Shown: positions 8,875-15,091 of the stretch, one piece after another
How positions within the stretch are numbered: position 1 is the first letter of the stretch
Layout of the letters: every line of letters begins with the position of its first letter
Origin: Synura sp. LO234KE
Taxonomy: Eukaryota; Sar; Synurophyceae; Synurales; Mallomonadaceae
Assembly (NCBI GenBank): GCA_015143735.1
Contig: VKHC01000156.1
Span: 1-15,091, forward strand
Direction of reading: 5' to 3'
DNA length: 15,091 nucleotides
Program-made: the position numbers and the translations under genes
Notes under the pieces: generated by a model
Databases searched by the model: none
What the model saw: only the letters and a program-made list of their open reading frames with translations
Told to the model about the DNA's origin: nothing

Positions 8875-9832
8875 CATTCACAGTAGCTTAAAATTTTGTC
8901 CTGTCGGAAAATTTTGTCTGTCTTTCGGACAAAAATTATCACAAAATGATCGATAATTGTCGGATTCAATATCACGCTGGTCTCTTCGTGGTTTTTCAAT
9001 TTTCTTTTTCCCTATCGATTTTAGGTGCTTGTCGGAAGGAAATTCAACTTGGATGCTCTAGATCTTCATGTTTTCGAACATTTAAGTATGCAGTTTTTTA
9101 GGGGCCTTATATCTCTAGTATCATGTCATCTTCTTAGGTTCAGAAGGTAATATCAGAATCTTATTATTCTTCAACAGTAATTGAGGTCACCAAACCTACG
9201 TACATTCGCAAATCTCTGCAGGAAAAGCACTTTGAAAACTTGCCAGTTAAATTACAGACGAAGGCCTTAAAATGCGGGCTGCTAAGACTTTCTCAGTAAA
9301 TTGACAATTTTCTTGGCAATTACAGGGAAGCATGAATGTGCTCTATTGGGAACCCTGTAAGCGGCGTTATATTGTAGTTTGACGGTCATTAATTATTATG
9401 GCGGCTTAGATGTTAATTTCTCTTACCCTGAGATAATCGCCATACCACTTGCTGTTTAATAAACAATTTGGGTTTTAATTGTTAAATGATATGCTATTCT
9501 GGCTTTATCATTCTTTCACATCTTACAAGAGCGGGCCTAATTACAGGTGGTAAGTATACCGAGAGGGCTCTACAGGCGCAGTACCATTCGGGAGAGTGGT
9601 GAAGCCTACGCACGCGGCCCTCTTGGTGGTGGGGTGGTAGTGAGCGCACCGTTCGCAGCAGCTGCTTGTACTTAAATGGAAAAGAGGCTAAAAGTATCAG
9701 CAGTGCTAGGTCCCCGCCACTGGGGTGCGCGCCATCTGTTGCGCGCACAAGCTTCTAGCCGCAGTCGCAAGCAGTCGTCGCCACTACGGCCAAGGAGACG
9801 AGGCAGGAGGAGGAGGAGCGCGAGGTTGCATC
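8875..9832. other. Interior of the inverted-repeat element, non-coding as far as can be seen
   Basis: The left interior is AT-rich with no open frame worth noting. From about 9500 it becomes GC- and purine-rich (AGGAGGAGGAGGAGCG near 9810). The open frames over 9494-9970 overlap in several frames and have low-complexity Arg-rich or Gly-rich products, so none is annotated except the two short ones listed separately. Confidence 0.35.
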
Positions 9833-9970
9833 ATGGTCGCCACTTTATATGTGCTCCTAGTAGTATATGGATATTTGTGGAGAGATACTTGGTGCGCAAC
9901 TTCTTTCCATGTAATTTTTAATCCTCTAGAACAAGATCATTTTTATCATTTACAAAGAAACAAAAAATGA
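9833..9970 (+). CDS. Short hypothetical ORF inside the element, 45 residues, hydrophobic start
   Basis: Starts at ATG with MVATLYVLLVVYGYLWRD, a possible membrane segment, and ends LQRNKK. Its stop overlaps the next start in an ATGA arrangement at 9967-9970. There is no homology that I recognise. It may be part of a decayed coding region frameshifted in the A-rich stretch at 9957-9967. Confidence 0.15.
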   Translation: MVATLYVLLVVYGYLWRDTWCATSFHVIFNPLEQDHFYHLQRNKK

Positions 9971-10329
9971 CATTTCGGATCAATAACGTCGACAAAGCTA
10001 CAAGTGAATTGAAGAGGGCCAAATTTAAGTCTAGCGCAGAATATTTTTTTATTTCCTCGGATGAAAGTGAGGTCGGAAATAATTTCAAGGAAGTTGCAAC
10101 TATCTACGCATGAATAATGGGCTTTAAAGTTAGCACTCGGCACGATTTCAACGATAATATCATCTTATTCCATCAGATAACTTTTAAGTTCGAATTTCAA
10201 CATGGATGGGTCATAGTCACCGTTTCGGACAAAAACGTTTTTGACTCGGAAAACTTTTGTTCTAAACTGTCCCCCCAACAGCTTTGTCTGTCCGGTTTCC
10301 GGACAAAAAAAACACACACACACTATTAG
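9967..10329 (+). pseudogene. Hypothetical open frame broken by one TGA, running into the right inverted repeat
   Basis: From the ATG at 9967 the frame codes 48 residues (MTFRINNVDKATSELKRAKF...), meets TGA at 10111-10113, then reopens in the same frame through MGFKVSTRHDFNDNIIL to a TAG at 10327-10329. Its charged composition looks protein-like, but the last third is simply the terminal repeat. It could be a relic of an element-encoded protein or chance. No domain was recognised. Confidence 0.2.
10286..10323 (-). repeat. Right terminal inverted repeat with CA microsatellite and palindrome
   Basis: This is the right copy of the terminal repeat. A short (CA)n run at its outer edge makes it longer than the left copy, and the inner part is the perfect palindrome GTCCGG-TTT-CCGGAC. 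Confidence 0.6.
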
Positions 10330-10659
10330 CCGATTCCGACAGAATATCCGCGAGTAATCCGGATCATTAATCTTAGCAGTCCGAATCGTTGGAGCAAGCT
10401 TGGCTTGACGAATGCAAGTTGGATAGCACAAGGGGCGCGCGATAGTTGAATATACATGACTGCCGCCCAGCAGGAGAGAAGACTAACTATAGTTTCTGGA
10501 GTAGGAATTTCTGGCACAAATGCCTGCACGGCAGCAGAGCTGATTTTCTTGGTGAGGAGGAGTGGTGGTGCTCGTGGTGGGAGTGCGCATATTAACAAGC
10601 TACTGTGGTAAGTGAGCACTTTGGTAAAGTTGCACACTAAAGTCTCTCACACGATACGG
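10330..10659. other. Spacer between the inverted-repeat element and the copia gag fragment
   Basis: A minus-strand frame (10637-10326, 103 codons, GTG start) is open but has no recognised domain. It may be degraded copia interior downstream of the gag fragment. No alignment to the other copia copy is visible by eye. Confidence 0.3.
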
Positions 10660-10913
10660 TCACGACGAAAAAAGACGAGTGAAAGAATCCAGCAATAATC
10701 TGTGTAAACGCATTTGCAAAACGTATTTACATTTTTCGAGTGGACCATACGCTGCCTCAAAGAGGGCCGAGTTCTTGGCTCTGATTTGCTCTTTATCCGT
10801 GGGATCCCCCGGCTTCGCAAGTATTTAGGCAGTGCTTTTGTTTGACGGCGGGCTCGCACATATCATCCCAAGATGGGATTAATTACAATCGTTCTTTGCC
10901 CGTTGAGCTTACC
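10660..10913 (-). pseudogene. Ty1/copia gag fragment, second copy
   Basis: From 10913 to about 10790 the sequence is clearly homologous to 12624-12497 of the first copia copy, sharing CTCAACGGGCAAAG at the start and GCGAAGCCGGGGGATCCCAC in the conserved gag segment. The readable product is AKPGDPTDKEQIRAKN followed by SALFEAAYGPLEKCKYVLQM, ending at a TGA (10660-10662). One extra A in the upstream CAAACAAAAG run and an in-frame TAA break it, so it is not functional. After the DPTDK block it differs from the first copy, so the two come from related but distinct family members. The start of gag lies just downstream of the putative LTR. Confidence 0.65.
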
Positions 10914-10947
10914 TCGTCTGTCCCCAAATCAAAAACCTTCTCCAATA

Positions 10948-11354
10948 TGTTGGCGTAACTTGTTGGACACAATAAACATCTGAGAAGCAATAAAATTTTT
11001 AAAGTAGAGACTAATAATAAGCTTGTGTTAAGATGTAGTAATTTACAGTAATCTCGCCAAAAGTCTCATAATTATTTGGACAGGAAATGGGATGTTCAAA
11101 TAAAGAGAGAAGTATATTCAACGGAAGATTTATCAAGAGATTCTCATCATTGAAAACGAGTGATAGCTTGAGCAAAGATTGAATATGATAACATAGCGAG
11201 TCATATAGCGAGACATTGAAAGTCAAGAAGTGCAAACTATTGAAGTCACTAAAAACCAGAACGAAGTCCAACTTCCCATATGGTAACGATACTCAAAAGA
11301 AGATGAAAAACAACTTGCCGAAATATTGCCACGCTCCAAAACTTGTAACCAACA
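10948..11354 (-). repeat. Putative copia LTR, about 400 bp
   Basis: Read on the minus strand, it begins TGTTGG (11354-11349) and ends CCAACA at 10953-10948; a second possible end is CCAACA at 10966-10961. TG...CA ends with these matching 6-mers are the usual termini of copia LTRs. It lies about 50 bp after the end of the RNase H frame of copy 1, preceded by purine-rich GGAGGG, and about 35 bp before gag copy 2. No second LTR copy is found in the window to confirm the borders. An 86-codon frame inside it lacks an ATG and is not a gene. Confidence 0.45.
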
Positions 11355-11400
11355 ACGCACCCTCCAGTGTTCACTGTAGTGCTCTACACCTGCTGGGACA

Positions 11401-12625
11401 CTACAAAAACTGCGACGAAAGAAGAATATACGCGCCCAGTAAAGGCTTCGCGTGGAGATCTGGCAGCATGTCATTGTTCTCCAGAGTTCCATTTTCAAGA
11501 GTTCGAAAAAAGAATCGTGTCATCGCAAAACGCTTGGAACGCTTGAAGCCGAGTCTATTTTGGACCACATGCATCGTGGATTGGTTGTCTCAAGACTCGG
11601 TCACGGGTACATGTTGAGAGAGGGGTAATTCTTCAGACAACACTGTAAGCCAATGCGAGTAGGTCAAAGCATCACTCATTTCGAAAATTTCCGCCTCTGT
11701 ACAGGATAAGGCGATATATTTCTGTGCGGTAATCCGGTTAAAATCGGTCTCCTTCAATAGTCGCAACCGAGCCAGATATACTATCGCCATCGGTATAGAG
11801 GCCATCATAGTTTGCGTCCGCATAAAGATGGAGGGTCAGATCCTCACCCGAATACTTACTAAGCAGTGCCGGCGAGTAGCACTGAAGGCATTCTTGAGCT
11901 GAAAATGTCCTTCCAGGATGAGGTTTCGAGCACTTGCTTGCAAGATAGGTAACGACAAACATAATGCCGGGGCGAGCAATGCGAGCCAAATCCATGAGGA
12001 ACATGCATAGTGATTAGTGGACGTTTGATATTCACAAGCTTGGGAGTCGACGTCTCTGCAAATGAATCGGACACAGGCTTGCAGTCGGAAAAGCCATACT
12101 CGTCAATTAGGTCGTGAATACACTGAATTTGGGACATGGAACTTAAAAGACATGGTCGATCCCGTTTACAGGAAACGCCAAGGAATTAGATGACATCTCC
12201 GAAGAGGTGGATAATATCACGAAACTTGGAATGCAGTAAAGGACCCTCGCCGACTACAAATAAATTATCAACCCAGGTGGCGACGAGAATCAGGTTGCTC
12301 CAGGTGTCAAAACGAATGAAATAGCACGAGTCGGAGATTCAAAGCAAAACAAAGACCACCAGAATATTCACCATTTTTGACGATGCGTTGCCGAGGACAA
12401 TAATTTGGGTTCTGCTGGAGCGGTTACAATCACGCTTAAAATCATCCTTTTCGAGTGGATCATACATGGCCAAGTACTTGTCTTTGATGCGATTTTTATC
12501 CGTGGGATCCCCCGGCTTCGCAAATATTTCGGTAGCACCTTTGTTGACGGCGGGCTCGCGCATATCATCCCTTGAACACCCTAGATGGGATTCATTACAA
12601 TCGCACTTTGCCCGTTGAGGTTACT
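11401..12625 (-). pseudogene. Ty1/copia retrotransposon remnant: gag start fused to reverse transcriptase end and RNase H
   Basis: Read from high to low coordinates. Gag: MREPAVNKGATEIFAKPGDP (from 12563) to DPLEKDDFKRDCNRSSRTQI. End of reverse transcriptase: DSCYFIRFDTWSNLILVATW from 12332, the YVDD box as WVDN at 12275-12264, then FLGVSCKR, IHDLIDEYGFSDCKPV and, after a frameshift, RIARPGIMFVVTYLASKCSK. RNase H: LYADANYDGLYTDGDSISGS, then in another frame YIALSCTEAE and HWLTVLSEE, then NQSTMHVVQNRLGFKRSKRF to LHAKPL, stopping at 11401-11403. A TAA interrupts the RT segment just before FLGV, and at least three frameshifts are needed to follow the protein. Protease, integrase and most of RT, normally between gag and this segment, are absent. 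This is a dead internally deleted copy. Plus-strand frames across it are shadows. Confidence 0.85.
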
Positions 12626-12787
12626 TCACCAACTAGGAAGTGCGATATCACTAAAAGTTTTGGAATGTCATGACAGTTTCGCCAATAAATGTGAATGATG
12701 AAAAAATGTCCATGTTGAGATATATATCGATGCTTATCTCGACGTATAGATATTTAACAACTTCATCCACTACATGTGCATAAATTT
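12626..12787. other. Flank of the copia remnant, no feature
   Basis: AT-rich DNA on the 5' side of the copia gag fragment. No LTR resembling 10948-11354 is visible here, so the 5' LTR of copy 1 is missing or unrecognisable. Confidence 0.35.
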
Positions 12788-12906
12788 TCATAAGTTAATT
12801 TTAGAGTTCTCGCCCAACAGAATGTTATTCTTATCATCCCTCGACGACATCTCCTTATAAATCTTCCCGATCATCTCGAAGAGGTAAAATTGACCAATAA
12901 ACTTAC
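12788..12906 (-). other. Possible orphan exon (MIF4G-like phrase), weak
   Basis: On the minus strand a good acceptor, TTTTCTGAATTTTCAG, ends at 12907. It is followed by an open frame KFIGQFYLFEMIGKIYKEMS that ends at TGA 12790-12788. FIG(Q/E)LF-like strings occur in MIF4G domains (eIF4G family), but the match covers only about a dozen residues and what follows does not resemble that family. The same point also reads as CAG|GTAAGT, a perfect donor ending another open frame (13020-12907). Treat as a candidate only. Confidence 0.15.
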
Positions 12907-13384
12907 CTGAAAATTCAGAAAATTTGCAAATTCAGTTAGGATTACAATTAATTGAAGATCCTTACTCCTATTAATTTTATCTCCATTTTCGGTGTAATTC
13001 ACAGCATGAACGGGATTGTGCTAATTGGACGAATACTTAACGTTGCTTGCATCAATTAACGTGAACGTTAATGCGCGTTTTCTGAGATTTTTATCAAAGA
13101 GGTGAACTTTGCTTTGTTTATTAGGTAGTCCTCGCTGAAGTCGTGGTTAGCATGTACAGTCGACGGTCAGAGTACACCAAGCACAGTTGATTTTAGGTCC
13201 CCAAATTTATTCGACAGACTCTAGAAGTGTTGCCAATAGCTATTTTTATTTTCGAAAATAATTCATCTTAATTATTGTAATAGACACAAGGCAGGATCTC
13301 AACACAAACGTGTCTAATAATCAACAGCTATAGTAGTTGGTCCATCCAAATCACAACCATGTTAAATCCACTGTCAAAACTTAC
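12907..13384. other. Intergenic DNA, possible intron, with an 18-bp palindrome
   Basis: ATTAACGT-GA-ACGTTAAT at 13055-13072 is a perfect 8-bp-arm inverted repeat. Minus-strand 13020-12907 is open for 38 codons between a TTAG acceptor-like site and a CAG|GTAAGT donor. Otherwise nothing is supported. Confidence 0.3.
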
Positions 13385-13599
13385 CGTGAAACGCCCAGGA
13401 TCTTTCCTTTTTTTGAACTGCTAAACAAATCTCGGTAACCAGCTATCGCTGATGCAGAAATCTCAACTAGCGATAGTCTACCGACTATAGCGGGGTATTC
13501 AGAATTCGATATCTTGCTATAGCTGATCCACCCATATCTACGCCACCTAGTAGGATTTAATGGGGGAATATAAAATGGTGCCACTACAGTCGGTATCAC
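13385..13599 (-). other. Possible orphan exon ending at a strong donor, weak
   Basis: A minus-strand open frame without ATG (product includes PFYIPPLNPTRWRRYGW and AGYRDLFSSSKKGKILGVS) ends precisely at CACG|GTAAGTTTTG, a consensus donor. No domain is recognised. Its phase (two bases left over) does not match the candidate exon at 12906-12788, so the two cannot be joined directly. An inverted pair, CTATCGCT (13443-13450) and AGCGATAG (13469-13476), lies inside. Confidence 0.15.
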
Positions 13600-14244
13600 T
13601 ATTCGTTTTTAATCCACTGACGCCTATGTCGAACTGAAAGAACTTAACCTGGCTGTAGTTGACTTGCTGACCAAAATTAAATTGAAAACTATTTTCAGGC
13701 AATATCGTTTCCCAAGGATCCAGGTTTCCTTAAGGTTGCCGTTAGATTCAGGAGCTAGAAGATCGATGTCCGCCTGGAAACGTACTTCAAAGGCGGTGAA
13801 ACTGTTAATTTCGCTAGGCGGCCCGACGACTTAGTTCGTAGATTTGGAGATGCGGTGGAGGACCTACTTAGTAGAGGTGATTCAGGACCCCCTTTCACCA
13901 AAATCTGATTGCCAAACCACTCATAATCTGGGTTGATGAAAGCGAGCATATACTACTAGAACGTGCTCGGCTTCCTAGTGCAAGAATAGAAGGTTGGTGA
14001 GCGTAGGTTTTGTTTTGTTGGAGGAAGAACGGTGTTCACTAGTATCTGTTACTGCTTCTGCCGAAATTCTATTGATGGGTGTTGTTGCAAGGTGTGAATA
14101 TCCGAAACATCACGTCGAGCTATGACGGAAAATAAACGGTAGCATGATCATATCACCGAAAAGAAAATAACGAAGACAAATTTTAGAAAAAGAGGGCTTG
14201 AGTCCAATTAAAAAGAATAGATAATCGCTATTCAATGTGAACAG
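13600..14244. other. Intergenic DNA 3' of ERO1, no supported gene
   Basis: On the plus strand a good acceptor, ACTATTTTCAG, ends at 13698 and is followed by a 44-codon open frame starting QYRFPRIQVSLRLPL to a TAG at 13832. A minus-strand ATG frame of 64 codons (13949-13755) overlaps it. Neither has a recognised domain. No polyadenylation hexamer for the ERO1 transcript was seen in the first 100 bases after its stop. Confidence 0.3.
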
Positions 14245-15091
14245 TTACGCGATTGTGTGATTTTGGTGTGGTGGAGGATATCTGCTACCGACGATTCGAG
14301 TAGGCAATGTTGATGACGAGGTTTGAGGGAGCTTGTGTACCTCATGCCCCGCGAAATGAACGCTTCGAGCGAATTGCGTCAACGTGTTTATAAGTGCGAT
14401 GGATTCTTGTCTGCTAAGAAATGTAGAAGGCGATACCCGCAGGTCCGCCTCCGGAGTAAGCAATATCCGGATCGCTGTGCCTATTCCCATTACTTGAAGC
14501 TTGCTCCAAAGCCGGCACTTCTCGCAAGTAACACAATCTAGAATTCTACTGATGTTTCGAAACCTACGAGAAATAAACGGATCAAAAACATATGACAAAA
14601 CAAGACATTCGATATGGATATAAAATGCTATAATGGAAGCTGAAGCACTTCCGGGAAGAGGTGTTCGACTTTGGTGTATGCCGACCTAGCACAAACCAGA
14701 AGGCTGGAAAATATGAACATAATTTTATATCCTAGGCAACAAGGTAGGTACGCACTTGTTCCTGAAGTCTTCGCGTAGAGACTGTTTTTCGTATAATTCC
14801 CTCCAATACAACTCAGGCTTACTTCGCCTCTGACCGTACGGACCAAGCGAATTCGCCTCCTCCGACACCTGTGATGGCGAGGAGGGTCAGCAGGAGAGTC
14901 ACGAGTAGTGCGGATGAAGGTGGAAGAGGTGTATCCGAAGAACCTGAAATAGCGCGGACTCGTCGAAGGCTTTGCGACAAGCTTGCTCTTGCGTCACATT
15001 GCTAGAGTTCGCCACAGACATATTTACAAACGGAAGCTCATCTGTAAGCACAGGTGCGTCCACCAGGGAGCGGATAAGTTCTCTCGCCGCC
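14245..15091 (-). CDS. ERO1: ERO1 (endoplasmic reticulum oxidoreductin), last three exons, 5' part outside the window
   Basis: ERO1 is an FAD-dependent thiol oxidase of the ER lumen that reoxidises protein disulfide isomerase, passing electrons to oxygen. Exons are 15091-14944, 14868-14756 and 14563-14245, giving 192 residues in one frame. The first holds a segment ending in the family motif FDESALF. The second ends LREDFRNK and the third begins FRNISRILDCVTCEKCRLW, so the join makes DFRNKFRNISRI as expected. The CxxCxxC (CVTCEKC) contains the active-site cysteine pair next to FAD, and KLQVMGIGTAIRILL follows as in the family. LSRQESIALINTLTQFARSV is the usual C-terminal helix. The family's WGKLQ is WSKLQ here, a Gly to Ser change. 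The tail after SVHF is not conserved. The first Cys pair, most of the FAD site and the signal peptide lie beyond the right edge. Confidence 0.9.
14564..14755 (-). other. Last intron of ERO1 (192 bp)
   Basis: The minus-strand donor is AACAA|GTGCGT and the acceptor is GTTTATTTCTCGTAG|G. Splicing makes AA+G = Lys and joins LREDFRN-K to FRNISRI, matching the ERO1 family. The unspliced frame stops at once. Confidence 0.85.
14869..14943 (-). other. ERO1 intron (75 bp)
   Basis: Minus-strand donor CAG|GTTCTT and acceptor CGCCATCACAG|GTG, phase 0, with a pyrimidine-rich stretch before the acceptor. The frame has two TGA codons inside, so something must be spliced out. The donor is weak and its exact position could differ. 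Confidence 0.6.

Larger units (their letters stand above)
8842..10323. mobile_element. 1.48-kb DNA-transposon-like element with terminal inverted repeats
   Basis: The left end (8842-8874) reads GTGCGTGTTTTTTTGTCTGG then AAACCGGATAAGAC. The right end (10323-10286, read on the minus strand) is GTGTGTGTG, T8, GTCCGG, AAACCGGACAGAC. The two ends match closely apart from T-run and CA-repeat length. TA lies immediately outside both ends (8840-8841 and 10324-10325), compatible with a TA target duplication as in Tc1/mariner elements. The right repeat contains a perfect palindrome, GTCCGG-TTT-CCGGAC (10290-10304). Further TTTTGTCCG/CGGACAAAA copies lie just inside both ends (8885-8935, 10224-10262). 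No transposase with a DDE or DDD triad was recognised, so it is probably non-autonomous or badly decayed. Confidence 0.6.

Noticed and set aside
9494-9970. Four overlapping Arg/Gly-rich frames inside the inverted-repeat element
   Set aside because: The GC- and purine-rich DNA lacks stops in several frames, and the products are low-complexity.
11011-11271. 86-codon Leu-rich minus-strand frame
   Set aside because: It starts at TTG and lies inside the putative LTR. No domain.
11303-11617. 104-codon plus-strand ATG frame
   Set aside because: It is antisense to the copia RNase H end, whose product (NQSTMHVVQNRLGFKRSKRF on the minus strand) matches the family.
14628-14755. Frame LLVCARSAYTKVEHLF as an ERO1 exon
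   Set aside because: It slightly resembles an ERO1 helix but lies in the intron defined by a donor and acceptor that join the family-conserved DFR..FRNISRI exactly.
1-15091. CRISPR arrays, rRNA genes or bacterial operons
   Set aside because: No regularly spaced direct repeats, no rRNA-like stretches and no tight same-strand gene runs. The supported genes are eukaryotic.

Overview
The window reads as nuclear DNA of a eukaryote, most likely a microbial eukaryote or alga. Three protein-coding loci can be supported, two of them split by short introns (75 to 192 bp) with GT-AG borders that restore the reading frame exactly. The rest is AT-leaning intergenic DNA with decayed mobile elements. There are no bacterial-style operons or ribosome binding sites. 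A stramenopile (diatom-like) source is a guess from the style of the JmjC protein and the short introns; the sequence does not prove it.

Left end (1-3000): a divergent gene pair. On the minus strand, three exons (1662-1050, 901-249, 124-56) encode a JmjC/cupin-type Fe(II)/2-oxoglutarate oxygenase that runs off the window at its C-terminus. On the plus strand, 1805-2998 is an intronless 397-residue MYND zinc-finger protein. Their start codons are 142 bp apart, so they probably share a promoter region.

Middle (3000-8840): no convincing gene. It holds a cluster of ACTAAAGTA motifs in both orientations around an AT-rich core (3660-4600), tRNA-like box A remnants (4720-5050 and near 6978), short perfect palindromes, a 38-bp tandem duplication and a few short open frames of unknown meaning.

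Mobile-element block (8842-12625): a 1.48-kb element bounded by imperfect terminal inverted repeats with TA on both sides (8842-10323), then a minus-strand Ty1/copia complex. The copia part contains a gag fragment fused directly to the end of reverse transcriptase and RNase H (12625-11401, frameshifted), a putative LTR with TGTTGG...CCAACA ends (11354-10948), and a second gag fragment (10913-10660). This is a tandem arrangement sharing one LTR.

Right end (12626-15091): about 1.6 kb with a few possible orphan exons, then the last three exons of a minus-strand ERO1 (endoplasmic reticulum oxidoreductin) gene, with its CxxCxxC motif, running off the right edge. The host genes seem unrelated in function: hydroxylation or chromatin-type roles on the left, oxidative protein folding on the right. 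I do not see a clear undescribed system. The most unusual items are the JmjC protein with a large insert inside its catalytic core, the terminal-inverted-repeat element with palindromic ends, and the shared-LTR copia tandem.
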